Origin: Nocardioides jishulii
GTDB taxonomy: Bacteria; Actinomycetota; Actinomycetes; Propionibacteriales; Nocardioidaceae
Length of the DNA: 64,000 nucleotides
Direction: 5' to 3'
Assembly (NCBI RefSeq): GCF_006007965.1
Contig: NZ_CP040748.1
Location: forward strand, 1,116,001-1,180,000
A program made the translations under genes and the position numbers. Position 1 is the first letter of the stretch. Every line of letters begins with the position of its first letter. The notes under the pieces are model-generated. The model was given only the letters and a program-made list of their open reading frames with translations. It was not told where the DNA came from and did not search any database. Of this stretch, positions 7,848 through 17,105 are shown piece by piece.

Positions 7848-8903
7848 ATGACCACCACCCCACCCGAGTCCCCGATCAAGCTCGCTGTCATCCCCGGCGA
7901 CGGGATCGGACCAGAGGTCACCGCTGAAGCGCTCAAGGTCCTTGACGCAGTGGCCCCCCACGCCTTCTCCACCACCCACTACACCCTGGGTGCGGAGCAC
8001 TACCTCGCCACCGGCGAGGTCCTCCCCGACTCGGTCCTGGACGAGGTACGTGGTCAGGACGCCATCCTGCTCGGCGCGATCGGCGGCAAGCCGAACGACC
8101 CGAACATCCCGCCGGGCCTGCTCGAGCGCAGCCTGCTGCTGCGTCTGCGCTTCGAGCTCGACCACCACGTCAACCTGCGCCCCTCGAAGCTCTACCCGGG
8201 CGTCGGCTCCCCGCTGGCCTCGCCCGGCGAGATCGACTTCGTGGTCGTGCGTGAAGGCACCGAGGGCCCCTACACGGGCAACGGTGGCGCCATCCGCGTC
8301 GGCACCCCGCACGAGATGGCCACCGAGGTCAGCGTCAACACGGCGTACGGCATCGAGCGCGTGGTGCGCGACGCGTTCGCCCGTGCCGAGCGCCGTCGCC
8401 GCAAGCTCACCCTGGTCCACAAGACCAACGTGCTCGTGCACGCCGGCTCCATGTGGTGGCGCATCGTCAACGAGGTGGCGACCGAGTTCCCCGACGTCGC
8501 CGTCGACTACCTGCACATCGACGCAGCCACCATCTTCATGGTCACCGACCCGGCTCGCTTCGACGTGATCGTCACCGACAACCTGTTCGGCGACATCATC
8601 ACCGACCTGGCCGCCGCCGTCACCGGAGGCATCGGCCTGGCCGCCTCGGGCAACCTGAACCCGTCGCGCGCCACCCCGTCGATGTTCGAGCCCGTGCACG
8701 GGTCGGCGCCCGACATCGCCGGCCAGCAGAAGGCCGACCCCACCGCCGCCATCCTGTCGGCCGCGATGCTGCTCGACTTCTTCGGCATGACCGAGGCAGC
8801 CGAGCGCGTCGAGAAGGCCGTTGCCGCCGACATCGCCGAGCGGGTTGCCGGCGAGTCCCGTCCCACCGCCGCGGTCGGCGACGCCGTCGCGGCCCGAGTG
8901 TAG
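7848..8903 (+). CDS. leuB: 3-isopropylmalate dehydrogenase
   Basis: 351 residues. It oxidises and decarboxylates 3-isopropylmalate to 2-ketoisocaproate, the last specific step of leucine synthesis. Visible family motifs: [10 protein letters not shown] at the N-terminus, [10 protein letters not shown], the HKTNVL region, and the C-terminal [13 protein letters not shown] with the NAD-binding Asp/Gly region. CCGGAG precedes the ATG. ilvE follows after 9 bp. The gene lies behind a candidate branched-chain attenuator and a 42-residue ORF, so leucine-responsive expression is likely. Confidence 0.96.
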   Translation: MTTTPPESPIKLAVIPGDGIGPEVTAEALKVLDAVAPHAFSTTHYTLGAEHYLATGEVLPDSVLDEVRGQDAILLGAIGGKPNDPNIPPGLLERSLLLRLRFELDHHVNLRPSKLYPGVGSPLASPGEIDFVVVREGTEGPYTGNGGAIRVGTPHEMATEVSVNTAYGIERVVRDAFARAERRRRKLTLVHKTNVLVHAGSMWWRIVNEVATEFPDVAVDYLHIDAATIFMVTDPARFDVIVTDNLFGDIITDLAAAVTGGIGLAASGNLNPSRATPSMFEPVHGSAPDIAGQQKADPTAAILSAAMLLDFFGMTEAAERVEKAVAADIAERVAGESRPTAAVGDAVAARV

Positions 8904-8912
8904 GTTCAGACC

Positions 8913-9986
8913 ATGGAGATCAGCACCACCCTGACCGACTCACCGGTCGACGACGCCCGGCTCGCGGAGATCCTCTCCGACCCGGGTTTCGGGCTCCACT
9001 TCACCGACCACATGTTCACCGTCGAGTGGACGCCGGAGAAGGGCTGGCACGACGCCCGGATCACGCCCTACGGCCCGCTCACCCTCGACCCCGCCACGGC
9101 GGTCCTGCACTACGCGCAGGAGACCTTCGAGGGCATGAAGGCCTACCGTCACGCCGACGGCTCGGTCCACCTCTTCCGCCCGGAGGCCAACGCCGAGCGG
9201 ATGATCACCTCCAGCCAGCGGCTCGCGCTGCCCGAGCTGCCCGTCGACGACTTCATCCAGGCCGTCGAGGCCATGGTGAAGGTCGACGAGCGCTGGGTCC
9301 CGGAGGGTGAGGGCGAGAAGTCGCTCTACCTGCGTCCGTTCATGTTCGCGAGCGAGAAGTTCCTCGGCGTCCGCCCCAGTCAGCACGTCACCTTCATGGT
9401 GATCGCCAGCCCGGCGGGCTCCTACTTCAAGGGCGGCCTCAAGCCGGTCAGCCTCTGGCTCACCGAGGAGTACACCCGCGCGGGCCGCGGTGGCATGGGT
9501 GCTGCGAAGACGGGCGGCAACTACGCCTCGTCCCTGATCGCGCAGCAGGAGGCCACCAGGCACGGGTGCGACCAGGTCGTCTTCCTCGACGCCCAGGAGG
9601 GTGTCTACGTCGAGGAGCTCGGCGGGATGAACATGTACTTCGTGCATGCTGACGGCTCGATCACCACGCCCGCCACCGGCACGATCCTCGAGGGCATCAC
9701 CCGCTCCTCGATCATCACGCTGGCTCGCCAGATGGGCCACGAGGTCACCGAGCGCCGCTTCGCCATCGACGAGTGGCGCAAGGGGGTGGAGTCCGGGGAC
9801 ATCGTCGAGGTCTTCGCCTGCGGCACGGCTGCGGTGGTCTCCCCGGTGGGCGAGCTGCGCTCGGCCGCGGGCACGCTTCCGGCACCGGAGTCGACGGAGA
9901 CGACCATGAAGATCCGCTCCGCCCTGGTCGACGTGCAGTTCGGCCGCGCCGACGACACCTTCGGGTGGTTGCGCCGGGTGCTGTGA
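8913..9986 (+). CDS. ilvE: Branched-chain amino acid aminotransferase
   Basis: 357 residues, fold type IV PLP enzyme of the larger (mammalian-like) BCAT type. It interconverts branched-chain keto acids and amino acids with glutamate. The PLP lysine is expected at Lys199 in AAKTGGNYASSL; YAQETFEGMKAY and the C-terminal FACGTAAVVSPVG are typical. It is downstream of leuB and takes the 2-ketoisocaproate that LeuB makes. TAGGTT, which overlaps the leuB stop, ends 6 bp before the ATG, so it may also have its own leaderless promoter. Confidence 0.95.
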   Translation: MEISTTLTDSPVDDARLAEILSDPGFGLHFTDHMFTVEWTPEKGWHDARITPYGPLTLDPATAVLHYAQETFEGMKAYRHADGSVHLFRPEANAERMITSSQRLALPELPVDDFIQAVEAMVKVDERWVPEGEGEKSLYLRPFMFASEKFLGVRPSQHVTFMVIASPAGSYFKGGLKPVSLWLTEEYTRAGRGGMGAAKTGGNYASSLIAQQEATRHGCDQVVFLDAQEGVYVEELGGMNMYFVHADGSITTPATGTILEGITRSSIITLARQMGHEVTERRFAIDEWRKGVESGDIVEVFACGTAAVVSPVGELRSAAGTLPAPESTETTMKIRSALVDVQFGRADDTFGWLRRVL

Positions 9987-10007
9987 CTCGAGGGCTAACC
10001 TCGTGAC

Positions 10008-11825
10008 GTGAGCGTCCACCCACGACCCCCATCGCCCCCGCCCGGGCTGAGCGTCGGCGGCTACCAGCTGCTCGCCCGCCTCGGCGAAGGTGGCATGGGG
10101 GTCGTGCACCTCGCCCGCAGTCCGTCGGGGGAGCGGGTGGCCCTCAAGGTGATCCGTCCCAACGTCATCGGCGACGACGAGTCACGCGCTCGTCTGGCCC
10201 GCGAGGTCAACTCGCTCCTGCGCGTCCGGAGCCGCTGGGTCGCCGAGATCATCGACGCCGACCCGTGGGGCGACGTGCCCTTCGTGGCCACGCGCTACGT
10301 GCCCGGCTACTCGCTGCACGACCAGGTCAGGCAGGTCGGCCCGCTGGAGGGCGACGAGCTCGTCTGGTTCGCCCGGTGCCTCGCGCAGGCGATCGGGGCG
10401 GTCCACGACGTCGGTGTCGTCCACCGCGACATCAAGCCCTCCAACATCCTGATGGAGGGGCGCACGCCCGTCCTCATCGACTTCGGCCTGGCTCGTCTCG
10501 CCGACGACGCCCGGCTGACTGCGCAGGGGTGGCTGCTGGGCACCCCCGGCTACCTCGCGCCGGAGATCCTGCACGGGGAGGACGCCAGCGTCGCCTCCGA
10601 CATCCACTCCTGGGCGGCGACCGTCGCCTTCGCCGGCACCGGCCGGGCTCCCTTCGGCAGCGGGCCGTCAGTCGCGGTGATGGACCGCGTACGCCGTGGC
10701 GAGCACGACCTCACCGGCCTGCCCGAGGAGGTGGCCGAGGTGGTCCTCGCCGGCCTCGACCCCGAGCCCCGCAACCGTCCGACCGTGGCCGCGATCCTGA
10801 CCTGGCTCGACCTCGACGACCCGGCCGTCTGGGCGGAGGAGGAGGCGCTCGCCGACGAGGAGGACGAGACCGCGACCCGCTACGTGGCGCTGGAGCCGTT
10901 CCCGACGACGCGGCCCTACACCCAGTACCGCCCCGAGCCCGCGCTGCACGTCGTGCCCGAGCCCGCCCCGCCCACGCTGGCCGTGCCGCTGGGCGACGTC
11001 CCTGCCGCCACACGTCTCGACGGGCCAGCCGACGTCGCTGCCTCTGCCCGTCCCGACCCCTATGCCGACCCCTGGCAGGCGCCGCGGTGGCCCGGTGAGG
11101 AGTGGCCCGGTGAGGAGTGGCGCGACGCTCAGGGCGGGCCGGGCCCCACCGCGTACGGACCCCCCGTTCCGCCCGAGGAGCGCGAGATCCGGTTCGCCGA
11201 CGACCCGTGGGCGGTGCCCGAGCAGGTCGAGCCCGCTCCCAAGGTCGGGTTCGCACTGCGCCTGCGTCGCGCCGCCCTGCTGCTCTGCCTGGGGCTGGGC
11301 GTCGCGTTGTGGTTCGCCGCCGCCCCCTGGGCCGCGGCGATCTCGGTGACCCTCCTGGTCTGGTTCGTGCGGACGCTCTCGCGCACCGCCAGCGCTGCGG
11401 CTGAGCGCCGCACCCTGCGCGGGGCCAAGTGGTACGACGGCATGCAGACGGTCGCGGCCACGCCGGTGCACGTCTTCTCCTCGCTGCCCGGCACCTTGGC
11501 GTTGCTGCTGTGGGCGACCGGCCTCGGTGCGGTGGGCGGCCTGCTCTGCTTCGCCGCCGGCACCCAGCCACAGGTGGTCCTGGCTGCGGTCGGTGCCGGC
11601 GTCGCCCTCGGCGTCTGGGTCGGGCCCGGCGCCACGCGCGTACGCCGTGGGGTCGCCCCGCTCGTGCGCCCCTTCGCTGCCCACCCCGCGGTCTGGCTGC
11701 TGACGCTGGTGGCGGCGGGCGTCGGCCTCGGGTTCGTCGCCAGCGGCCTCGACGGCGGGTCAGCCGGTGATCCCACCGGCCTCCTGGGCCGCGTGCCCAC
11801 CGCTTGGTTGGATCGCCTGCCATGA
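10008..11825 (+). CDS. Membrane-anchored Ser/Thr protein kinase
   Basis: 605 residues. Kinase domain about residues 18-275: glycine loop GEGGMGVVH near 26-34, ATP lysine K47 (ALKVI), catalytic HRDIKPSN with D141, DFG at 158-160 and a GTPGYLAPE activation segment. A Pro- and acid-rich linker follows (about 280-415), then four to five hydrophobic segments in the C-terminal third. It is thus a Hanks-type kinase with a cytoplasmic catalytic domain and a multi-pass anchor, without PASTA repeats. GTG start with TAACCT 6 bp upstream. Its stop overlaps the amidase start (ATGA). Targets are unknown. Confidence 0.92.
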   Translation: MSVHPRPPSPPPGLSVGGYQLLARLGEGGMGVVHLARSPSGERVALKVIRPNVIGDDESRARLAREVNSLLRVRSRWVAEIIDADPWGDVPFVATRYVPGYSLHDQVRQVGPLEGDELVWFARCLAQAIGAVHDVGVVHRDIKPSNILMEGRTPVLIDFGLARLADDARLTAQGWLLGTPGYLAPEILHGEDASVASDIHSWAATVAFAGTGRAPFGSGPSVAVMDRVRRGEHDLTGLPEEVAEVVLAGLDPEPRNRPTVAAILTWLDLDDPAVWAEEEALADEEDETATRYVALEPFPTTRPYTQYRPEPALHVVPEPAPPTLAVPLGDVPAATRLDGPADVAASARPDPYADPWQAPRWPGEEWPGEEWRDAQGGPGPTAYGPPVPPEEREIRFADDPWAVPEQVEPAPKVGFALRLRRAALLLCLGLGVALWFAAAPWAAAISVTLLVWFVRTLSRTASAAAERRTLRGAKWYDGMQTVAATPVHVFSSLPGTLALLLWATGLGAVGGLLCFAAGTQPQVVLAAVGAGVALGVWVGPGATRVRRGVAPLVRPFAAHPAVWLLTLVAAGVGLGFVASGLDGGSAGDPTGLLGRVPTAWLDRLP

Positions 11826-13207
11826 CCGAGCTGCACGACCTGACCGCGCTGGAGCAGGGGAGTGCCGTACGCCGCGGTGAGGTGTCACCCGTCGAGCTCG
11901 CCCAGCACTACCTGGACCGCGCCGACGACGTGGGCGCCTTCGTCACCCGCGTGCCCGAGCTGGCGCTGGCACGGGCAGCGGCGTTGCCGCGCCAGGGCGC
12001 CTCCCCGCTGCACGGCGTGCCGACCGCGATCAAGGACTTGAACCCGACCGCCGGCGTGCGCACGACCTTCGGCTCGGCCTCCTTCGACGACTACGTGCCC
12101 GACTTCTCCGACCAGGTCACCCTCTCGATCGAGGCCGCGGGGATGGTCTGGCTCGGCAAGACCAACACGCCTGAGTTCGGATCGCCCTGCTACACCGAGC
12201 CCGACGTCGGCCCGCCCGCGGTGACGCCCTGGGACCGCTCCCGCACGGCCGGCGGCTCCTCGGGCGGCGCGGCAGCAGCGGTGGCTGCGGGACTGGTGCC
12301 GGTGGCGCAGGGTTCCGACGGCGGTGGCTCGATCCGGATCCCGGCGTCGTGCTGCGGGTTGGTCGGACTGAAACCTTCACGAGGACGCGTCAGCGGGGCG
12401 CCGTTCTACGGCGACCCCGTGGGGCTGGCCACCGCCGGGACGCTGGCCAGGACGGTGGCCGACGCCGCCGCGATGCTCGACGTGCTCGCCGGCCACCGGG
12501 TGGGGGACCCCACCTGGGCGCCGGACCCCGCGCAGAGCTTCCTCGAGGCCACGCGCCGCGAGCCCGGTCGTCTGCGGGTGGCGCGGTTCGCGGCCCCGGT
12601 GCTCACCGACGTCACCGTCGGCCCGGAGTGCCTCCAGGCGTGGGAGGACGCCTCGGCGCTGCTGGAGTCGCTGGGCCACGACGTCGTCGACGTCGACGTG
12701 CCGCTTCCGCGGGCCGCGGTGCCGGTCTTCGAGACCTGCTGGGCCGTGCTGACCGCGCTCTCCACCGCCCCACCCGGTCGCGAGCACCAGCTCCGACCGC
12801 TGACGACGTGGCTCACCGAACGGGGACGCGCGGTCTCCGGTCCCGACTTCGGGCTGGCGATCGGCGAGATGCGGCGTCACGCCGCCCACGCCCTCGAGGC
12901 GCTCGCTCCCTACGACGTCGTGCTCACCCCGACGCTGGCCGCCCCGCCCGTCGCCGTGGGTGCGTTGCGCGACGACGCCGACCCCGAGGCTGACTTCGAG
13001 GCGCAGAAGCGCTTCACCCCGTGGACGTCGGCCTGGAACGTCACCGGGATGCCGGCGATGTCGCTGCCGACCCACTGGACCCCTGACGGGCTGCCGGTCG
13101 GCGTCATGGTCGCCGGGCGTCCGGCCGAGGACGAGCTCCTGCTGTCGTTGGCCGCGCAGGTCGAGGCGGCCAGTGACTGGCGAGGGCGTACGCCGCCGGG
13201 CTGGTGA
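11822..13207 (+). CDS. Amidase, amidase-signature family
   Basis: 461 residues. The Ser-cisSer-Lys triad can be assigned: Lys71 (PTAIKDLNP), cis-Ser146 in [10 protein letters not shown], and nucleophile Ser170 in [11 protein letters not shown]. Family members hydrolyse amide bonds of many small substrates; some are GatA paralogs, but this protein lies alone without gatB or gatC and resembles stand-alone amidases. Translation is coupled to the kinase gene by a 4-bp overlap. The substrate is unknown. Confidence 0.9.
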   Translation: MTELHDLTALEQGSAVRRGEVSPVELAQHYLDRADDVGAFVTRVPELALARAAALPRQGASPLHGVPTAIKDLNPTAGVRTTFGSASFDDYVPDFSDQVTLSIEAAGMVWLGKTNTPEFGSPCYTEPDVGPPAVTPWDRSRTAGGSSGGAAAAVAAGLVPVAQGSDGGGSIRIPASCCGLVGLKPSRGRVSGAPFYGDPVGLATAGTLARTVADAAAMLDVLAGHRVGDPTWAPDPAQSFLEATRREPGRLRVARFAAPVLTDVTVGPECLQAWEDASALLESLGHDVVDVDVPLPRAAVPVFETCWAVLTALSTAPPGREHQLRPLTTWLTERGRAVSGPDFGLAIGEMRRHAAHALEALAPYDVVLTPTLAAPPVAVGALRDDADPEADFEAQKRFTPWTSAWNVTGMPAMSLPTHWTPDGLPVGVMVAGRPAEDELLLSLAAQVEAASDWRGRTPPGW

Positions 13208-13216
13208 GCCGCTGGC

Positions 13217-13828
13217 TCAGTCGTCGCCCAGCCCACGGGCGTGCAGCGCGTCGCCGGTGTCGCGGGCGTGCGCGACCGTGCGCACCACGAAGGGGGTGAG
13301 CCAGGTGCGCGGGCTGCGCTCCAGGCCGCGGGCTCGCGCCGCGTCACGGGTCTCGGCAGCGATCGTGAGCAGTACCGGGATCGATCGGAGCACCAGGCTG
13401 AAGGCCAGCGCCACCTTCTCCGGGTTGGCCCCGAAGCGCCGCAACGGGCCGACGGCGCGCACGATCATGTCGAGGAGGGCATCGACGGGCGTGGTGGCGG
13501 TGAGGACGGTCGCGAGCAGGACCAGGGCGAGCAGGTCGCCCACCTGCTCGACGGCGACCTGCCACGTGCCGAACAGCAGGTGGTAGGCGAGCAGGACCGC
13601 GGCCACGAGGAAGAAGGCACGCAACGTCCGCACGGTGGCCCTGACGCCGGTGCCCGACCAGCCGACCAGCCCGAGCGCGAGCAACAGGGCGACCAGACCC
13701 GACACCGGGCCGCGGACGAGCACCACCACGGTGCTGAGGCCCATCAGGGCGAGCATCTTCGCTCCGGCCGGCATCCGGTGGAGCAGGGTGGTCCCGGGGC
13801 TGTAGGTGCCCAGCAGGGTGCCGTTCAC
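13217..13828 (-). CDS. bioN: ECF transporter transmembrane protein (T component), biotin type
   Basis: 203 residues with about five hydrophobic segments and a cytoplasmic loop carrying the family coupling motifs ARGLE (near 170) and HARGLGDD at the C-terminus, the Ala-Arg-Gly signatures that contact the ATPase. It is the third gene of a bioY-bioM-bioN operon. I chose GTG at 13828 (VNGTLLGTYSPG), one base after the ATPase stop and after a GAGG sequence. Confidence 0.88.
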   Translation of the reverse strand: MNGTLLGTYSPGTTLLHRMPAGAKMLALMGLSTVVVLVRGPVSGLVALLLALGLVGWSGTGVRATVRTLRAFFLVAAVLLAYHLLFGTWQVAVEQVGDLLALVLLATVLTATTPVDALLDMIVRAVGPLRRFGANPEKVALAFSLVLRSIPVLLTIAAETRDAARARGLERSPRTWLTPFVVRTVAHARDTGDALHARGLGDD

Positions 13829-13829
13829 C

Positions 13830-14519
13830 TCAGACGCTCGCCCGGTAGTGGTCGACCACCTCGGCGGCAGGACCGTCGAGGACGACCCGTCCACCGCTGA
13901 GGAGCAACGCCCGGTCGCAGCGCGCCGCCAGCTCCAGGTCGTGCGTGCAGACGACGACCTGCTGCGGCAACGAGAGCAGCAGGTCGCCGATCATCCGGCT
14001 GTTGGCCAGGTCGAGCAGGGTGGTCGGCTCGTCCGCCACCACCACGTCGGGCTCGCACGCGAGCACGCCGGCGATCGCCAGGAGCTGTCGCTGGCCGCCG
14101 GACAGCGCGTGGACGCTCCGGTCGGCGAGCTCCTCCAGGCCGTACGCCGCCAGCACCGTCCGCGCCGCGGCCTCCCGGGCACGGCGGGAGCGGTGGAAGC
14201 GCCGCAGCGACAGGGCCACGTCCTCCAGCACGGTCGGCATCACGAGCTGGGCGGAGGGATCGGTGAAGACGAAGCCCACCTTGCGCCGCACCTCGCGCCC
14301 CTCCTCGGCCACGTCCAGGTCGTCGACGACCACCCGGCCGGAGCTGGGGGAGACGAGGCCGTTGAGCAGCCGGGCCAGGGTCGACTTGCCCGATCCGTTG
14401 GCGCCGATGAGGGCGATCCGCTGCTCGGTCAGCTCCAGGCTCGTCTCGGCGAGGATCTCGACCTCGCCGTCGGCCGTGGTGGCGTTGACGACGACCCGGT
14501 CGAGGAGGAGGCGGCTCAC
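13830..14519 (-). CDS. bioM: ECF transporter ATP-binding protein, biotin type
   Basis: 229 residues. Walker A GANGSGKST near residues 34-42, Q-loop in FTDPSAQLV, signature ALSGGQRQLLAIAG, Walker B VVADEPTTLLDL and switch His CTHDLELA. GTG at 14519 overlaps the bioY stop by 4 bp (GTGA), so translation is coupled. Pairing with BioY and BioN makes this the energising subunit of the biotin uptake complex. The frame is open much farther upstream through bioY, but that part is out-of-frame translation of bioY. Confidence 0.9.
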   Translation of the reverse strand: MSRLLLDRVVVNATTADGEVEILAETSLELTEQRIALIGANGSGKSTLARLLNGLVSPSSGRVVVDDLDVAEEGREVRRKVGFVFTDPSAQLVMPTVLEDVALSLRRFHRSRRAREAAARTVLAAYGLEELADRSVHALSGGQRQLLAIAGVLACEPDVVVADEPTTLLDLANSRMIGDLLLSLPQQVVVCTHDLELAARCDRALLLSGGRVVLDGPAAEVVDHYRASV

Positions 14520-15130
14520 GCGTCGATGGTCTCGCGCCTCGCCACGGTGCGGCGTCGCGGGGTGGGCAGCAGGTCGGGGAAGGCGGCGTGCACCGAGGTG
14601 GCCACGACGGCGGTGACGAACGCCTTGACGAGGTCGCCGGGGATGAAGGTGGCGTTGTAGGCCGTCGCGGCGGTCCACGTCATCTCGGCGCGCCACACCA
14701 TGCCCGCGATGCCGAGGGGGTGGATGACCAGGAACGTGGCGACCAGGCAGGCGCCGAGGACGAGGGCGAAGCCCAGGGCGCTGCGGCGACGACGGACGTA
14801 CTGCACGAGGAAGCCCGCGACCGCCGCCGCGAGCAGGAAGCCCACGAGGTAGCCCGCCGAGGGGGTGAGGAAGACGCTGGGGCCCGAGCGTCCCTGTGTG
14901 AAGACCGGCAGGCCCGCGATGCCGACCAGCAGGTAGAGGCCGACGGCCAGGAAGCCGCGCCACGGGCCGAGCAGCGCCCCGGTGAGCAGCACGCCGAAGG
15001 TCTGGAGCGTGATCGGGACGGCGCCGCCGGTCTGGACGGCGGGCAGCACCGCGCAGACGGCGATGAGGGCCGCGAAGGTGGTGACCAGCGCCAGGTCCCT
15101 GGACTCGAGACGAAGGGAGTGGGTGGACAC
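14516..15130 (-). CDS. bioY: Biotin transporter substrate-binding component BioY
   Basis: 204 residues with six hydrophobic segments. Typical BioY blocks: AVPITLQTFGVLLTGALLGPWRG, LYLLVGIAGLPVF and PSAGYLVGFL. BioY is the biotin-capturing S component of an ECF transporter. First gene of bioYMN. GTG at 15130 (VSTHSLRLESRD) follows AAGG at suitable distance. The upstream region, shared with the divergent TetR gene, carries two overlapping palindromes with TGAAC half-sites, so biotin-dependent repression by that regulator is likely. Confidence 0.93.
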   Translation of the reverse strand: MSTHSLRLESRDLALVTTFAALIAVCAVLPAVQTGGAVPITLQTFGVLLTGALLGPWRGFLAVGLYLLVGIAGLPVFTQGRSGPSVFLTPSAGYLVGFLLAAAVAGFLVQYVRRRRSALGFALVLGACLVATFLVIHPLGIAGMVWRAEMTWTAATAYNATFIPGDLVKAFVTAVVATSVHAAFPDLLPTPRRRTVARRETIDA

Positions 15131-15187
15131 GCGGGTGCCTTTCGACGGGCGACGGCCGGGGGACCGGGAGCGGCCCATCGGGGACTG

Positions 15188-15222
15188 GTTCACCTGAACG
15201 GTGATCAGGTGAACGGCGTTCA
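15188..15222. promoter_or_regulatory. Candidate BioQ-type operators
   Basis: TGAACGGCGTTCA at 15210-15222 is a perfect TGAAC-N3-GTTCA palindrome, close to the BioQ site known in corynebacteria (TGAAC-N3-GTTAC). Overlapping it, GTTCACCTGA at 15188-15197 is the exact inverse of TCAGGTGAAC at 15205-15214. Together there are four TGAAC/GTTCA half-sites in 35 bp between bioY and the TetR gene. Confidence 0.7.
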
Positions 15223-15330
15223 GGTTATGGTGGGGTCCGCGTCGCGTCAACCGGTTCGCTGATGGATCATCGATGTGACTCGCACCACCAGCCCAGCTGT
15301 CCGGTCTGCCCGGTCCGAATGGAGGCACCT

Positions 15331-15897
15331 GTGCGTCACCACCGCTCCGACGTCGTGGAGCACGCGATCGCCGTGCTCGACGCCTACGGCCTGGCCGACC
15401 TCACGATGCGGCGGCTGGCCTCCGAGCTCGACGTCCGCCCGAGTGCGCTCTACCACCACTTCGCCAACAAGCAGACGCTGCTGGCGGCGGTCGCCGACGA
15501 GCTGCTCGCGCGCGGCCTGCGCCCGGTGGACGAGGGGGAGTGGGACGTCAGGCTCACGCAGGCGGCGTCCCAGGTGCGGGACGCCCTGCTCGCCTGGCGC
15601 GACGGGGCCGAGCTGGTCGCGACCGTGCACGCGTTCGGGCTGGGAGGCCGAGCAGCGTACGACCACGTCGCCGAGGCGCTGGAGGGCTGCGGGCTGGACG
15701 AGCAGTGGCGCGCCACCGCCGCCCGGACCGTGCTCCACCTGGTCTTCGGTCACGCGACGGCCGAGCAGACCCACGTCCAGGCCAGCAGCGCCGGCGCCAT
15801 CGACGGCGAGGTCGCCGCGGTCGACGACTTCTCCGACGGGCTCTCGCTCGTGGTGGCCGGGATCCGCGCCGAGGTCGACTCCCGACGGGCCTCCTAG
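15331..15897 (+). CDS. bioQ: TetR-family regulator, probable biotin repressor BioQ
   Basis: 188 residues. The N-terminal helix-turn-helix reads LTMRRLASELDVRPSALYHHF near residues 25-45, then a TetR C-terminal domain. GTG at 15331 is preceded by GGAGG at ideal spacing; the frame is open upstream to 15262 but lacks homology. It diverges from bioYMN and the shared gap holds TGAAC-type palindromes, which match the BioQ regulator of corynebacterial biotin genes in both family and target. The identification rests on that context, not on a specific signature in the protein. Confidence 0.7.
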   Translation: MRHHRSDVVEHAIAVLDAYGLADLTMRRLASELDVRPSALYHHFANKQTLLAAVADELLARGLRPVDEGEWDVRLTQAASQVRDALLAWRDGAELVATVHAFGLGGRAAYDHVAEALEGCGLDEQWRATAARTVLHLVFGHATAEQTHVQASSAGAIDGEVAAVDDFSDGLSLVVAGIRAEVDSRRAS

Positions 15898-15898
15898 G

Positions 15899-15942
15899 TC
15901 AGTACGAGGCTGGCTCAGGGCGAGGTTGGCTCAGTACGAGGC
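15899..15942. repeat. 12-bp direct repeat copying the end of the pentapeptide gene
   Basis: TCAGTACGAGGC occurs at 15899-15910 and again at 15931-15942. The second copy contains the stop codon and last codons of the minus-strand pentapeptide gene; the first lies just beyond the stop. Confidence 0.7.
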
Positions 15943-16533
15943 GTCGACCAGAGCTCCGTGCTGCTCGGCCAGCCGCACGGCTCCGGCCAGGTCGAACCTG
16001 GTCCGGTCGAGGCGGGCCTCACGCAGGTCGACGCCGTCGAGGGTGGCGCCGAGGAGGGTGGCGTCGCGCAGGTCGGTCTCCCGCACGGCAGCGTGGGTCA
16101 GGTCGCACCCACTGAGGTCGGCCTTGGCGAGGTTGCTCATCGACAGGTCGGCATCGCGCAGGTCCAGGCCGGAGAGTCGGACGCCGGCGAGGTTGGCGCC
16201 GCGCAGCACCACGCCTCGCCAGCTCCCGCCGACGATCTTCACCGGGCGCATGGTGCACTCGTCGAAGGTCGACCCGGCGACCTTGCAGCCCTCGAGGGTG
16301 GCGTCGAAGAAGTTGCACCGGCGGAAGCTGCACGCCACGAACGCCGTGGCGTCGTGGTGCGAGGCGTTGAAGCGGCACCCGTCGAAGACGCAGTTCTCGA
16401 ACGAGGTGCCACGCGTGGTGACCTCGCTGAGGTCGACCCGGCTGAAGGTGCAGTCGACGAACCGCAGGCCCGAGAGGTCGTCCCCGTACCAGTCCTCGTC
16501 GCGGTAGGTCAGGCCCTTGGCCTCATCACTCAT
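15931..16533 (-). CDS. Pentapeptide repeat protein
   Basis: 200 residues dominated by A(D/N)LxX five-residue repeats, such as LSGLRFVDC, LRGANLAGV, LSGLDLRDADLS and LREARLD, from about residue 20 to 180. This predicts a right-handed quadrilateral beta-helix. Some relatives (MfpA, Qnr) mimic DNA and protect gyrase; many have no known role, and nothing here decides between them. Its ATG overlaps the stop of the upstream gene by 4 bp (ATGA). Confidence 0.88.
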   Translation of the reverse strand: MSDEAKGLTYRDEDWYGDDLSGLRFVDCTFSRVDLSEVTTRGTSFENCVFDGCRFNASHHDATAFVACSFRRCNFFDATLEGCKVAGSTFDECTMRPVKIVGGSWRGVVLRGANLAGVRLSGLDLRDADLSMSNLAKADLSGCDLTHAAVRETDLRDATLLGATLDGVDLREARLDRTRFDLAGAVRLAEQHGALVDASY

Positions 16534-17105
16534 CGGGCCACCGTACCGAGCGGCCACCGGGCCACCAGACGGCAGGCGCCCGCCTCGTACCAGGCCAGGT
16601 CCAGCCACTCGGCGCGCGCGCTCACCGGCACCACGTCAGCCAGCAGCGTCGCGGTCGACTCCTGCGTGACGTCGCCGTGGGCCAGGTCGACGGTCAGGTG
16701 GGGCGTCGGCGCGAACTCGCCCCCGTAGGGAGGGAACTCGGGAAAGGCCTCCTGGAGCAACGCCGTGAGCCGGGCGAAGCCGTGGGGCGGCTCGGGGACC
16801 AGGTGGATGATGCCGGTGGGGAAGGTGTCGAGCCGGCCCAGCGTGTAGTCGAAGGGTTCGACGCTGCCGGCGATCGCTGCCACCGTCGCTGTGGTCCGAG
16901 CGTCCAGTGCCGTGACGAACGGACCGAGTGCCGTGACGTGGGCATGCGTGAAGTCCGGGTCGGAAGAGACGAAGTCGGTGTCGTAGAAGGCGGTGCGCCG
17001 CCGCACCCACGCCTCTAGGGGCGGCACCGGGACCTGCAGCACGCTGTGCCCAGGATGGTGTCCGGGAGGGGGCTTGGAATCGTGCCGCGCGTCGCGGCCC
17101 GTCAC
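16530..17105 (-). CDS. 2H phosphoesterase / 2'-5' RNA ligase-like protein
   Basis: 191 residues with the two His-x-Thr motifs of the 2H superfamily: HVTALGPF in the N-terminal half and HLTVDLAHG in the C-terminal half. Family members hydrolyse or form 2'-5' or cyclic phosphodiester bonds in RNA or nucleotides; the substrate here is unknown. GTG at 17105 overlaps the upstream gene's stop by 4 bp. It is the middle gene of a tightly coupled three-gene minus-strand operon. Confidence 0.82.
   Translation of the reverse strand: MTGRDARHDSKPPPGHHPGHSVLQVPVPPLEAWVRRRTAFYDTDFVSSDPDFTHAHVTALGPFVTALDARTTATVAAIAGSVEPFDYTLGRLDTFPTGIIHLVPEPPHGFARLTALLQEAFPEFPPYGGEFAPTPHLTVDLAHGDVTQESTATLLADVVPVSARAEWLDLAWYEAGACRLVARWPLGTVAR

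Noticed and set aside
13830..14963. Long version of the bioM frame (377 codons)
   Set aside because: The first 148 codons are an out-of-frame reading of bioY; the real start is the GTG that overlaps the bioY stop.
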